Shown: positions 45,633 to 58,077 of the stretch, piece by piece
How the letters are laid out: the number at the start of each line of letters is the position of its first letter
Position numbering within the stretch: position 1 is the first letter of the stretch
From: Rutpela maculata
Lineage: Eukaryota > Arthropoda > Insecta > Coleoptera > Cerambycidae
NCBI GenBank assembly: GCA_936432065.2
Contig: OW386292.2
Span: forward strand, 12,182,918 to 12,246,917
Direction: 5' to 3'
DNA: 64,000 bases
Program-made: the position numbers and the translations under genes
The notes under the pieces: generated by a model
Told to the model about the DNA's origin: nothing
Seen by the model: the letters and a program-made list of their open reading frames with translations, nothing else
The model's database searches: none

Positions 45633-47883
45633 ATACAAAGTATTTAGTGGCAGAACCGATAGTGCAGTGCTATGCATAAAGAAACAAACTTAAAGGACTA
45701 GGCAATACACAAGAGGAATAGATAAGCTAAGTATCTTCTCCTTTTTAAAGTACCACCCAAGTTTATTTATCTAAGTTTATTTATGTCATAATGATTAACA
45801 AGTGTCTGCCGGATAAAACCATTGCAATGCTTTTTAGGTACGAACCCTAGCTAAATACAAAGTGTAAAAAATATAACTTTTGAGGTGTCAAGTGAATAAT
45901 AGGTAATTTCGTACATAAATTATATTTGTATCAAAAAAAAGAATGTGTTTTGTGGTGTTGTATGTTTTTTATGCAAATTTTTAAGGTGTCAAAAGTGGGT
46001 GATAGGTTTGGGGAGTAATACATGCCTGGGACGTGCGATTAGTGATTCATTTCGTACATAATTTCTGTTTGTATTAAAAAGAGTGTGATTTTGTGGTGTT
46101 GCATATTTTTTTGTCAAGTAAACGACAGGTTTGAGGAATACTACATATCTTGGGAGGTGCAATTAGTGATTAATTACGTACATAATTTGTATTTGTATCA
46201 AAAAGAGGTGTGTTTTTGTGGTGTTGCATTCTGCATCATAAATGCTGTAATAAACTGGTGAGGGGCTGATTCAAACGACTTTCTTCGAAAGTATGAGAAG
46301 TGATTATGAAACCATCGATCGCTGTCACCGTAAATTTATAGCAAGGCAATAATGGTGTTATTCCTTAAGAAAAACAGAGTTTCTTAGATAAACAAGCGTT
46401 GACTTGGGTAATAAATGGACAATCTGATCAGTGGCGTACTATTGGCTTAATACGCCAGGGGCTGAATTTCTTGCAGTTCAATGGAAATGCATAGTTTTTC
46501 TCAGAAAATGGTATCTATACACAAGAATGATGAATCGAATACAGAACATACGACCACAAAATCAAAGAAACGGGGGAACGAGTTAGGGGCAGTAAAGCGG
46601 CGGCAGGGGGGCATACAGAAAAAATGATAACACATACACGAGAAGAGATATACCACGACAACAGTGGAGATAAACTGGAGGAAGAAGAGAAAGCAAAAAA
46701 TGAATGAATCAAATTAATACAAGAAGACCCTTTAATAAGCCACCATCCAAGGGATAAATGCTAGAAATCACGGTAGTGATAATAATTAAAATTAAACTCG
46801 AAATAATCAATGAGGTATTGTTGATATACTGCGTCAGGGCTGAGTTCGCACATCACTTTAGCGGAGGTATGCCTAGTGAAGGTTTCTTTCAGAAAAATGG
46901 TGTTCTCTAAGAAAACACACACATACGTCGATAATCTCCTAATCGATGCAGAAGAAGAAGAAGAGCTGGACCAGCGGAGAGGAACACAAAATAGATGAAT
47001 ATTTCCTAAGAATACCGAACAAATTGAAGTACCTAGGAACAGACCGGACGAACCAGCTGGAGCGGAGAGAAACAGTAAAGGAGAGAATCAAAACGGCACG
47101 ACGGTAACATATCGTTCATTGAGAAAAACAAACTATCATGGGACCTTACCAAATGTATGTACATAGCCGTCATACGGACAACAATGATATATGGAGTCAA
47201 AAACGCGGCAACAACAAAAGCCAACAAAAGAAGTTTTTGAGAAGAGCAGAAAGGGCATCGTCCAACTAAAACAACAAGACGAAAACAGCGACACAAAACA
47301 TCAACATAATAGAAATATACGCAATGAAGTATTGGGGACATACCCAAGGAAGGGACCCAACACATTTACTGAAGAAAGCGTTAGCACAGCACAGCAACAA
47401 ACTAAAAATAGGGAGACCATGCTACAGTGGAGGACGACAATTGAAAGGATCAGGATCAACAAATGAACACCACTAACAAATCGCAAGTATATATACTCTA
47501 CCACAATCGGAAACCGAGGAATCAGAAGACTCAGAAAAAAGAAGATTCGAAGAAGCAAAAACGCAAAAAGAGGAGCAAAAACACTCCAATACGACACAAC
47601 ACGGCAACATATTTCACAAGAAGAGTCAGAATAGGCAGAAGTCCAGAACCAAACACACAAAAAAGGGATCTTAAACGCTCCCTCACGACACAATGCGGTA
47701 ACGCATCTCACAAATACCTACACCTCCCATCCCACATTCTTTTACCATGCGCCATGTGGCTCTCGCTGCTGGCAACAAGCATGACCTTAGTCCAACCCAG
47801 CGTGGACGTAGCAGGCCCAGCTGTATACCTGGGAGTGGCAGCAATGCCTGCCGCACGCTGGTAAATCAATCAATCAATCAATC
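45633..47883 (+). mobile_element. LINE family, copy B
   Basis: It aligns throughout with copy C. From the left it holds three tandem units (45890-46240), a region around GGCGGCAGGGGGGCATACAG, and the C-terminal part of a reverse-transcriptase protein. That part reads EEHKIDEYFLRIPNKLKYLG, TDRTNQLERRETVKERIKTA and then, after a frameshift, YIAVIRTTMIYGVKNAATTK and YWGHTQGRDPTHLLKKAL, the usual thumb and post-RT segments. It ends in (AATC)n. No RT catalytic core is present. Confidence 0.8.
45890..46240 (+). repeat. Tandem units inside the LINE (also at about 51300-51640)
   Basis: TTTCGTACATAA, GTTTGTAT.AAAAAGA, TGTGATTTTGTGGTGTTGCAT and a GGTTTG.GGAATA segment recur three times with a period of about 130 bp. 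The same array is in copy C at the matching position, so it belongs to the element. Confidence 0.75.
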
Positions 47884-48749
47884 ATATAATCAATTCGACC
47901 CAAGCAAGTTTGACATTTTAATTTCGATTTCAGCGATCAAAAATAGGCCACCGCCGCCGGTAACGTCACAGGTCGGGACTTATAAACGATAAAAAAACCT
48001 CCTGGGAACATAATTTGGCCCAGTTTTTTTTAATAAGCTAGGTTTGCCAAGTGGTGCGTTTAATAATTCTGAATTCAGAATGCACGGCATCCCAGCAATG
48101 ACTTAATTGTAAAAACGTGACCGGCAACCACGTGAAAAGGCTGTATTTTTTTGGACAATGAATGGAAAAATTATTTTTAGAAATATCGTAGAGTAACTGA
48201 AAATAGCCCAAGCGCATGAGATATCGGCGTAAGGCTTTTAAAACATGTGATTTAACATTGCTTTGGATGTGGCATGTATTAATAAAAATAGAATGGATTA
48301 TAGAATTTATTTCCGTTGGCGTTAAAAGGTTTGTCGTTGAGTATGGTCCATAACATATTTTTGGAAATCTTACATTAAAACACTGATTTATCTTGGTAAG
48401 TATACCGCGTGCACACAAAATCAGCATCAACCCGATCAAACTTTGTGTGTAATGTGAAAATTTGCTAATAGTCGAATAAAACTAAGCATTAAAAGTACGA
48501 TTGTTAGGGGGGGGGGGGGGGAGGGATTATTTTTGGAAATGCAATCTGTATCTTATTAGGAAGATGCAGTAAAGTTTTGTCTAATTTTGGAGGTGAGCAA
48601 GATTTTATAAAATAAAGCTACCCGCAATTTATCCCATAAAATTCAGAGCTCTCGGGATATAATCTATGAAAAAATTTATCCAGCCAAATACTCTTGTCAT
48701 CTAAATGATTAAAGTGAGAATTTCCATTCGGAAATCCGCTTTTCCGCCT
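47884..48749. other. No recognised gene; 133-codon minus-strand frame
   Basis: The frame at 48439-48038 (minus) is longer than expected by chance in AT-rich DNA but shows no domain I recognise and no splice or start context. A run of 15 G lies at 48507-48521. Confidence 0.35.
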
Positions 48750-49610
48750 GCTTTCTGTATATTGGTACATTAATCGGGTCACGCTAATACACTACTTAGG
48801 GAAACACTTTAAAACACTCATTATTGGAGAACTAACCAAAACAACTACTCTTCTAGCTAATACTGACGAAGTATTGAATTACATGATAGGATTCCTGGCA
48901 TTTTAAGACAAAAAATATATTGAAAATACTTAATTTATTGAAATTCAGTCAGTCACAACATTATTGAACCGTACATTCTCTTTCAACTCTAGAAAAGTTT
49001 TACATGTTTTTCGAACTCGTTAGTTCTCATCAGTAGAGTATAGAAACATTCATTCATTATTTACAAGCCCATTATTGATTTTTTTTACAATTAATTATTT
49101 TTTATTTATTTGCTTTCATCATGATTAGAGAATATTATTTATGTATTAAGCAAATCACAACATACACACTTTTTTTATTTATTATGAAAATACCTACTCT
49201 CTGTATATTGTTGCCCTAATGTGGGCACGCTAATATACTAGGTTTTCCAATAATAAGTGTTTTAAAGTGTTTTCTTAAGTGAGCGTGATCCGATTAAGGT
49301 GAAAGTAGATAATTTAATATTAAATAAAAATGTGTGTATGACTGAATTTAAATAAATGATTTAAGTATTTTCAATATTTTTTTTCTTTAAAATTATGAGA
49401 ATCCTATCATGTAATTCAATACTTCGTCAGTATTAGCTAGAAGAGTGGTTGTTTTGATTGGTTCTCCAATAATGTGTTTTAAAGTATTTACCTAACTAAT
49501 ATATTAGCGTGCCCAGATTAGGGCAACAATATACAGAAAGTAGGTATTTTCATAATAAATAAAAAAGTGTGTAAGTTGTGATTTGCTTAATACCTAAATA
49601 ATATTCTCTA
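48750..49610. mobile_element. Retroposon (ATTAGAGAA family), copies 3 and 4
   Basis: 48750-48945 is a forward partial unit (TTTCTGTATATTGGTACATT, then the V segment GAAGTATTGAATTACATGAT). From 49079 a second copy in minus orientation has its tail at the left (TTTACAATTAATTATTTTTT), a partial U unit to 49240, then inverted U and V to 49610, which ends AATATTCTCTA. It has the same palindromic plan as copy 2. No clear target duplication was found for either. Confidence 0.7.
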
Positions 49611-50328
49611 CTTTTTAAATTTTATTATTAGTTTTAAGTTATAGGTTATATTATTATTTAAGTTATAAGTTCGCCTGCGGGGAACAGGAGAACTAATCCT
49701 CCAAACCTGTTTCCGTTAAGCCGAACCGGACTTGCTCCATCCAGCCTTTCAACTTCCACGGCGCTATGCACCGTGGATAACTAGCTGGCTCAGGGCCAGG
49801 ATCCAGGGAAGCACTGTTCATGTACGTAATATTCAATAAATATATTTTCTTCTGCTTCTTCTTCCTTAGGCAGCGGCTTTTCATCGAGATACGTCTAGTA
49901 CACAGTACACTCAATTTGTTTCATACTTTGTCCGTTCACCGTATATCATCTTTGTATGTATTGCAAATTAGATTTCAACGTTTGTCTTCAAAAGATTTTG
50001 AATAAACAAAGCGAGATCGGCCAATTCATCTTCCTAGACCATCCTGTAAACATGCTTGTTTTTAAATGAAGCGCCCACATTTCCGTCCTCCGAATGATAC
50101 TTGTGATCACAACAGTACAAATGCTTTAACTCTAATATACTTTACCGTGTGTGCTTGTCAGTAATAAATTAGCCAATTCTTATTTTTACTTAATACATAA
50201 CAATATTTCATATGCAGTGCTGATTCAAACGTTCCCTGGCATCTCTATAATGTTATTTATTGCTCTGAGTTTGGCAGTATATCGATGTCTAAAGCGTGGA
50301 ATTGTTGGCAAAACTCATATTGTTTATA
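49611..50328. other. No gene recognised
   Basis: A GC-richer piece at 49670-49810 (CTTCCACGGCGCTATGCACC, then GTGG) may be part of an unlisted repeat. No protein motif seen. Confidence 0.35.
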
Positions 50329-50622
50329 CAGGGTGTTGCATCAGGAGAGGGACATAGTTTAATAGGAGGTATAGAGAACATCAGTGGTTGGTAATCAGAA
50401 CCTCCCATAGAAATCTCATTGGGCCTTCACTATGAAGTTACAATTTTTGGCAAAAACTACTTATTGTCATTACTTTGACAGGGAATGGAATAATGGATTC
50501 ATATTTGGTACAGCTAGTACAGTAACGATCCTTCAAAAGTACATGTAAGACATGAAAAAAAATCCAGGTCCGGAGTCGCTAAAATTTAGGTTTCTTCTTT
50601 GTCTCTAAAAAAGATGACCCTG
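50329..50622. mobile_element. Possible 294-bp MITE with CAGGGT ends
   Basis: CAGGGTGTTGCATCAG at 50329 preceded by TATA, and ATGACCCTG followed by TA at 50622, form very short terminal inverted repeats of Tc1/mariner type. Beyond the first six bases the ends diverge, so the right border is tentative. Confidence 0.45.
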
Positions 50623-50639
50623 TATTTTTTTTTTAATTT

Positions 50640-50865
50640 TTATATGATATTCGAAAAGAACAGAAAAATAAATAGCCAAAATGACCACTTTTTTTGTTAC
50701 ACCTTTGTGGTTTTTTCATTCAATTTTCAAATTGTAGATATTCTTTAAAATAGGTTACTTTGGACTTTTCTGGAATTAAATTGGATGTAGCTTCTTTGGC
50801 TTCTTGCAAAATATCGGTCGGAATTTCCATATTATATCTTTCACAATTTTCCATTTTGATGCTAA
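50640..50865 (-). pseudogene. Fragment resembling Crypton-type tyrosine recombinase N-terminus
   Basis: Minus-strand translation gives NMEIPTDILQEAKEATSNLI, PEKSKVTYFKEYLQF and, after a frameshift, KGVTKKVVILAIYFSVL. This resembles the arthropod protein start of the form 'P.KS...Y...Y..F..W...K.V...ENVLLAYF', which I associate with Crypton-like tyrosine recombinases. No catalytic domain is visible. The sequence is interrupted on its upstream side by LINE copy C. Confidence 0.4.
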
Positions 50866-50887
50866 TTACACAATGTTTATTAAACAA

Positions 50888-53335
50888 CGGTTCGAATTGT
50901 GCTTTCCGAGCGAACGGACGCGTCAGAAAAACGCTGCCATTAAAACGTGAAAACGCCCGCTAAAAGTCCGCTAAATTTGATAAAAATTAGGGGAATTTGT
51001 GCAAATCGATATATCATAACAAAAGAACAAAATTGAAATAGAATTAATATTTGGAAATAACTAATACAGAGTATTTAGTGGCAGAACCGATAGTGCAGTG
51101 CTATGCATAAAGAAACAAGCTTAAAGGAATAGATAAGCTAAGTATCTTTTCATTTTTAAAGTACCACACAAGTTTATTTATCTAAGTTTATTTATGTCTT
51201 AATGATTAACAAGTGTCTGCCGGATAAAACCATTGTAATGCTTTTTAGGTCCAAGCCCTAGCTAATTTCAAGGTGTAAAAAATATAACTTTTAAGGTGTC
51301 AAGTGAATAAATAGATAATTTCGTACATAAGTTATGTTTGTATCAAAAAGAATGTGTTTTGTGGTGTTGCAATTTTTTTATGCAAATTTTTAAGGTGTCA
51401 AAAGTGAGTGATAGGTTTGGGGAATAATACACACCTGGGACGTGCGATTAGTGATTAATTTCGTACATAATTTGTGTTTGTATTAAAAAGAGTGTGATTT
51501 TGTGGTGTTGCATATTTTTTTGTCAAGTAAGCGACAGGTTTGAGGAATAATACATATCTTGGGAGATGCAATTGGTGATTAATTACGTACATAATTTGTA
51601 TTTGTATTAAAAAGTGTGTGTTTTTGTGGTGTTGCATTCTGCATCATAAATGCTGTAATAAACTGGTGAGGGGCTGATTCAAACGACTGTCTTTGAAAAT
51701 ATGAGAAGTGATTATGAAACCATCGATCGCTGTCACCGTAAATTTATAGCAAGGCAATAATGGTGTTATTCCTTAAGAAAAACAGAGTTCTTTCTTAGAT
51801 AAACAAGCGTTGACTTGGGTAATAAATGGACAATCTGATCAGTGGCGTACTCTTGGCTTAATACGCCGGGGGCTGAATTTCTTGCAGTTCAATGGAAATG
51901 CATAGTTTTTATCAGGAAATGGTATCTATACACAAGAATGATGAATCGAATACAGAACATAGGACCACAAAATCAAAGAAACGGGGGAACGAGTTAGGGG
52001 CAGTAAAGCGGCGGCAGGGGGGCATACAGAAAAAACTATAACACATACACCAGAAGAGGTATACCACGGCAACAGTGGAGATAAACTGGAGGTAGAAGAG
52101 AAAGCAAAAAATGAATGAATCAAATTAATACAAGAAGACCCTTCAATAAGCCACCATCCAAGGAATAAATGCTAGAAATCACGGTAGTGATAATAATTAA
52201 AATTAAACTCGAAATAATCAATGAGGTATTGTTGATATACTGCGTCAGGGCTGGGTTCGCACATCACTTCAGCGGAGGTATGCCTAGTGAAGGTTTCTTT
52301 CAGAAAAATGGTGTTCTCTAAGAAAACACACACATACGTCGATAATCTACTAATCGATGCAGAAGAAGAAGAAGAGTTGGACCAGCGGAGAGGAACACAA
52401 AATAGATGAATATTCCCTAAGAATACCGAACAAATTGAAGTACCTAGGAACAGACCGGACGAACCAGCTGGAGCGGAGAGAAACAGTAAAGGAGAGAGTC
52501 AAAGCGGCACAAGGGTATGTTACCCTTGTGCCGTTTTGATTGTCTCCTTTACTGTTTATTTTTCTCAATGAACGGTATGTTACCGTTCATTGAGAAAAAC
52601 TATCATGGGACCTTACCAAATGTATGTACATAGCCGTCATACGGACAACGATGATATATAGAATCAAAAACGCGGCAACAACAAAAGCCAACAGAAGAAG
52701 TTTTTGAGAAGAGCAGAAAGGGCATCGTCCAACTAAAACAACAAGACGAAAACAGCGACACAAAACATCAACATATTAGAAATATACGCAATGAAGTATT
52801 GGGGACATACCCAAGGAAGGGACCCAACACATTTACTGAAGAAAGCGCTAGCACCGCACAGCAACAAACTAAAAATAGGGAGACCATGCTACAGTGGAGG
52901 ACGACAATTGAAAGGATCAGGATCAACAAATGAACACCACTAACAAATCGCAAGGATATATACTCTACCACAATCGGAAACCGAGGAATCAGAACACTCA
53001 GAAAAAAGAAGATTCGAAGAAGCCAAAACGCAAAAAGAGGAGCAAAAACACTCCATATTACGACACAACACGGCAACATATTTCACAAGAAGAGTCAGGA
53101 TAGGCAGAAGTCCGGAACCAAACACAAAAAAGGGAGCTTAAACGCTCCCTCACGGCACAATGCGGTAACGCATCTCACAAATATCTACACCTCCCATCCC
53201 ATGCGCCATGTGGCTCTCGCTGCTGGCAACAAGCATGACCTTAGTCCAACCCAGCGTGGACGTAGCAGGCCCAGCTGTATACCTGGGAGTGGGAGCAATG
53301 CCTACCGCACGCTGGTAAATCAATCAATCAATCAG
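50888..53335 (+). mobile_element. LINE family, copy C, with 22-bp target-site duplication
   Basis: A perfect 22-bp sequence containing ACACAATGTTTATTAAAC occurs at 50866-50887 and 53336-53357, directly outside the element, so the insertion is bounded exactly. The 3' end is (AATC)n, as in A and B. The first 170 bp (50888-51060) are not shared with copy B and may be the real 5' end or a transduced piece. The protein EEHKIDEYSLRIPNKLKYLG continues as in B until a snap-back inversion at 52.5 kb breaks it. Confidence 0.9.
52480..52600. repeat. Two adjacent hairpins created inside LINE copy C
   Basis: Where copies A and B run straight through, copy C reads AAGCGGCACAAGGGTA, then its inverse TACCCTTGTGCCGTTTTGAT back to CTCCTTTACTGTTT. 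An inverted CTCAATGAACGGTA follows, then its forward form TACCGTTCATTGAG. Both loops are TGT. The simplest explanation is a double template switch during replication or reverse transcription. Confidence 0.85.
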
Positions 53336-53357
53336 TTACACAATGTTTATTAAACAA

Positions 53358-54813
53358 ACCCCTGGTTACAAACGAAATGGATAACAACCACAGCTTTCTC
53401 GGCACATCCATTCGAAATCTACTTAGCAATAAGCTACTTGTATTTTATATTTTTAGAAAAACACTGTTGACTTTGACATTGATAACTGACAAAAAATCGA
53501 TGACATGACATTTTAATAATTTTATTGTTTGTCACTGAAAAAGCATTTATATGAAAGTGTTTGATAAAATGTTGTATTAGACACGTGAGTTATTACATTT
53601 AAGTCTCTTAAGAAAATTAGCTAAACTTTTCTTGCGTGGCTTATATGTAACATAACTTACTAGCCTAATAAATAACTATTATTCATCATTGCAATGAAAT
53701 TATATTCACTCACTATTTTTTCTATTATTTTATTTGTTTAATTAATGGAAAGTTTTCTCTGGGTTTCAAAATGATATTACAATGATTGTTATAATCTGAG
53801 TAATATTTAGCTTAGTTATGCAAATGAGGTATACATGACAGCCGCGATTGTTTGATTTCAGATTTTGCAATTCTTTACCTTTTCTGTAATCTGCATTGAA
53901 AGGTTCTTCTTGTCGTGACAACCATATAAACTTTTATGATTGTATTTGCAACCATATCATTCTGGGAAATTTCCCCGAGCTTGTGTCAGATTTTAAGTAT
54001 GCCGACGTCAAATATAATAACTATTGCCATTGTAAATAAATAATTGTGTTATTTTCATAGTCGATCTGATTATTCCACAATCCCAATGAATGATTTTCAT
54101 TATTTTTTCATACATTTATTGTTTCAATAAGGAGCCACCAAGTGAATTCTACCAACATGAACTGAAGATGCGGAACAGAAACATAAAACACATTTTTTAA
54201 CATTTTTTATATCGCGATTTAAATCGGCGCCGCCTTGATTCCAAGTATTGTTTTAAATCAGTCAATTGTTCTCTTAAATTGTTCTTTTATCAACGTGGAT
54301 TTAGATAGACTATAGATTTTACCTCACATGAAGGTTTAAATGTGTCTTGATCATCTTTATATTGTAATAAAACCGACGGAAGAGATAAGTTGCAAATTCC
54401 TTCGAAACATCTAGACGACCAGTTGATATCTGGTGTCGTCTTGTGCCTAGGTCAGACTTTCGTAAGACGGATACAATTACGTAACGGAACCGAAGGCAGA
54501 GATAATATTCAATAACAATACAAACAATTAATTAGTTTAATAGCCATTAATTTTATATTATGAGCTGTCATTGATATCGACATATCTCAATAAGGAAACG
54601 GCGAACATAGTTTGTTTTTCTTTTGTAATTTGTCAAATCACCAATGCTGTATATACATCCTTGTATTGCGGTCACTTTACAGTCAACATGCGTACATTTT
54701 TTTGAGCTCAGACGCAGGGGCCACTAAAAATTGTATGTTTTCTCTTCTGTGGTAAACGAATCAAACGAATAAGTTCTGGGGTTCACAAAAGCTGTAAAGA
54801 AGGTAATCAAGGT
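53358..54813 (+). other. Upstream region of the host gene
   Basis: No transposon motif was recognised apart from a few bases continuing the Crypton-like fragment. The promoter and 5' UTR of the gene starting at 54814 should lie here. An in-frame stop (TGA in TTTGAGCTCAG, about 54700) precedes the ATG. I could not place a TATA box or initiator. Confidence 0.45.
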
Positions 54814-54910
54814 ATGTCGGGCAAACCAGATGATCAATTAGCACAGGCCCTACGGAGCATAGGTCAGTTTAAAGGAACTGATCCGTCTACTGTTAGTGAA
54901 GAAAATGTAG
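54814..54910 (+). CDS. Host gene, first coding exon (unidentified protein)
   Basis: This exon encodes MSGKPDDQLAQALRSIGQFK, then GTDPSTVSEENV plus one base. The ATG at 54814 is the first in frame after an upstream stop and has G at -3. Codon use is balanced and less AT-biased than the surroundings, and the frame ends at TGTAG|GTGTAA, a plausible donor. Spliced to 60947 it continues without a break (EENV-D-EHSDSEESN). I do not recognise the protein; the start is polar, without signal peptide or membrane segment. Confidence 0.75.
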
Positions 54911-55226
54911 GTGTAAAAACGCCACACATATTACAAATGCATATAAATCAATGTATTATGTTTAAGTAACTGTATCTAAATTTAGATTTATCAAAACAGT
55001 AGGAACTATGAATGATATTTCTCGTGTTAGTTCAAAGTGTAAACATTTCACAATGAGTATAAATGTAAGCTAAGCTTTGACGTCTCTGTACTGGAATGAC
55101 GTTTTTTAAAATAAACTCTGAAAACGTGTATTCCAATATTGACCCTGATAATGATGTGAGCAAATAATGCAACAGGAATAGGATACATATGCATGCTTTA
55201 CTTGCTTTTAAAAATAAGTCACGGTG
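54911..55226 (+). other. Start of the 6.0-kb host intron
   Basis: The intron runs from GTGTAA at 54911 to TTGTTTCAG at 60946 and contains three mobile or foldback elements listed separately. This first part holds nothing recognisable; a 78-codon minus-strand frame at 55032-55268 has no motif. Confidence 0.5.
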
Positions 55227-56256
55227 AAATAGCCCAGTCAATGAAGGTATACCTCCAAAAAGTTGCAAAATGAATATATTTTTTTAATGAGTTCGTGAAA
55301 GTGTATGGAATAATATCCTGAAAAGTTTACATTTCGCTCGGATGCAGAACATAAAAAAAAAGTGAAAAAAAAATTTTTTCACCCATTTTCTCGAAATTTT
55401 TAGTCAAGCTAGGAAAAAATAAAAATTACAGATAAATAGATCACGTATTTATGAACAAAAAATGTCCTAACAAAATTTATCGCTAAAGTCACGGTATTCC
55501 CGGAAAAAAATAGTCAAGTAACTTTATAACTCGGAGTGAGATCCATGCGCGCGCGCGCGCGCGCTTGAATACGCATGACTGTGACACCGACGCACTGAAT
55601 TACATGTCACTAAATCAGAATTTGTTCAATTATATGAACGTTGGTTCATTTAAAAGATGGAAATTGTAGCTTTCCGATGCTTTTTTGTTTTAAACAATAC
55701 AAGCAAAGGATTGATGGGAAAAATATACTTATATATATTATCACGCCTGAACTCAATTGTCGCAATTAAAAATATAGAAAAAAATAAAAGCCCTTCAAAA
55801 AAATTCTTTCTTCATTGAGAACTGTTAAAAACTATGTACGTACACTTCATGATTATTATGGTTTATTAAGTTGAAATAACGTGGATTCAGAAAAAAGTAC
55901 ATCTCAAATCATTTTAATTTCCTGGCATCATGGTTTTTTTGATATATATATTGGAGAAATTGACCCATTGTAGTAAATAAAATATCACTATTTCGGAAAA
56001 AAATTATACTTTTCGAATGTTCATAATTATATATTTTCCCTTCATACTCACTATTTATCCTCCTATTCACTAAGAAAAATGTTAAAGATGTGTAGAGAAA
56101 AAAGCTTTATTTTATTTATGTTCTGTATCCGAGCGGAACGCAAATTTTTCAGGATATTATTCTGTACACTTTTACGGACTCATTTAAAAAATTTATTCAT
56201 TTTGCAAGTTTTTGGAGGTTTCACTATACAATGTTCTCTGTCGTCTGGGCTAAAAT
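55227..56256. repeat. 1.0-kb foldback element with (GC)9 in its interior
   Basis: TAGCCCAG and then CCTCCAAAAAGTTGCAAAAT, GAATAATATCCTGAAAAG and CGCTCGGATGCAGAACATAA on the left (55230-55352) are inverted at 56115-56252. The arms are about 120 bp. The interior contains an alternating GC run at 55547-55564, a Z-DNA-prone sequence that is rare in this AT-rich window. It lies in the host gene's intron. Confidence 0.8.
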
Positions 56257-57532
56257 GAAATCACTAAACAAACTATATTTGTGTCCAAAGGAGATATTGT
56301 TTATTATTGGACCGAACACGGTTTAAAGAAAAGTGAGTGGATATTCCTTATCAGCTTTAAAACTACTTATTTTAAAACATTATAAACTGGAAATTGATGT
56401 AGGATTCACGGCTTTCGATAAAAATAAGTTTAAAACAAATACCGCAATTTGGTGCGTCGTAACAGTACTTTTTAAATAAGTTGTCTTCCTCATCGTTGAA
56501 TTTTTATGGCGAGTATCGATCCTTTCACATTCAAGTACATATTATGTAATAAGATAATGATTGTTGTTTAAAAAGCTATCAAATATTATTAAATATTTAT
56601 CTATTACATTGTTGATAGACTTGTAGATGACATGACGTGTTGAATACAGAAGGACCATGATAACAAACTATTATTAAATTATATAACACGAGATACATGT
56701 TTTTAAAACTAGATTATAGTATTAACAAAACAAGCAGCATTTGTTTTAGTTAAAAAAAATGTTAATGTATAACAATTCAATCCGTCAAATTTTTCATTTA
56801 CTACACCACTATTTGGGCATTTGAGAGACTTAGTTTGGTTTATCCCAGTGTCAATTTGTGCAATATCATGGTTACAAGGAAAATTATATATACGAGGCCC
56901 CACTGGGTTCCGTACCAGGACCTGTTCGTGTTTCTACATTCATTAACGATATTGCCAGAAGTGTCTTACTTAATCTCGCAGGTGAACTATATGAAGTTTT
57001 CAATGATAACAGTGAATCTTCGGAAAATACACATGTGAAGGCGTACATATAGTATCTGGCAGCCACGCGTAATGCCAGATTTTTTTTTATCTTAAATTAG
57101 ACAATGGATTGTTGAATTAAGTTGATACATACTATTGCGTTTGTTTCCTACATAATGATGGTGTCAGACCTCTTAAATGTGTAGAGAAAGAGTGGGGATT
57201 TGTGTCAAAGCATTTCCCAACGACATGACAAGAAAAGAGATCTGTAGTTTTATTGATTTAAAAATAAATACAATACTAAACAAAATAATAGAAATTGCAA
57301 TCGGATGTGGCCGATTGCAAATACCTATTTGATTACTGTTTTGCTCGAATACAGTTCAGTTGGTTTTTACGTGGTGCCGCTGAGATTAAGCTCACATTCA
57401 ATTTTTTTTTATTTTTATGGTCCTAATAAGTGTTTGCAGTCGGAATCGCCCGAGTGCAAATTTCACTCGGTTTCTAGTCTTCTTATTAAAAATACCTTAG
57501 TGTATAATACCCTTTCGCACGTATAATTCGAC
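56257..57532. other. Intronic sequence, no gene recognised
   Basis: Short frames at 56.7-57.5 kb overlap on both strands. One reads GSVPGPVRVSTFINDIARSV, reminiscent of a degenerate RT segment (P.GPV...FINDI), but no other RT block is nearby. Confidence 0.4.
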
Positions 57533-58077
57533 AACGCTCGATCCTACGAGAAAAATGTTACAGACAAAGTTGAAGAGGACAAAATTTCCTGCATTTTTAT
57601 ACTCTTCGCAAAAACGAAGAGTATAATGCATTTGATCGGCACATTTCTAAAATAAATATCGCTCGTAAAGAAAAAAAATTCATATCATTGTGTTAATGAA
57701 CGAATTCAGAACAACTTTCAAAATGTCCGTCCGTCACGTTTCTTTAAGCACGATAACTTAAGAAAGAAAAGTCCGATTATATTGAAATTTGGAAAGTAAG
57801 TTAGTGTTAGCTAGAGGAAGAACCCTATTGTTTTTGAAGAAAATCAATCAGTAAATAAGAAAGTTATTAGTCATTTAATTTAAAAAAAAATGTTTTTTTT
57901 TTAATTTTTGTCGCTTGTACTTAAATAGAAATTTTGCGAAATGTTACCTCTATAATATATGTATATATTTTTTTGTTTATGCATTTTACTAATATATATT
58001 ATATAATAATATATCTAGTGGGTTGAAATATGATTCTCGAAAGATATATATTAGACATTCAATTTTCGTAGTAATGT

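Noticed and set aside
45314..45679. 121-codon + strand open frame
   Set aside because: Its start is the translation of a 20-base poly-C tract (proline run), and it crosses the left border of LINE copy B.
46515..46712. Serine-rich minus-strand frame repeated at 51926-52123
   Set aside because: It is conserved only because LINE copies B and C are duplicates; the plus strand is the coding strand of the element.
48038..48439. 133-codon minus-strand open frame as a gene
   Set aside because: No recognisable domain, no homologous copy in the window, and no clear start or splice context; length alone is not enough in a 64-kb search of six frames.
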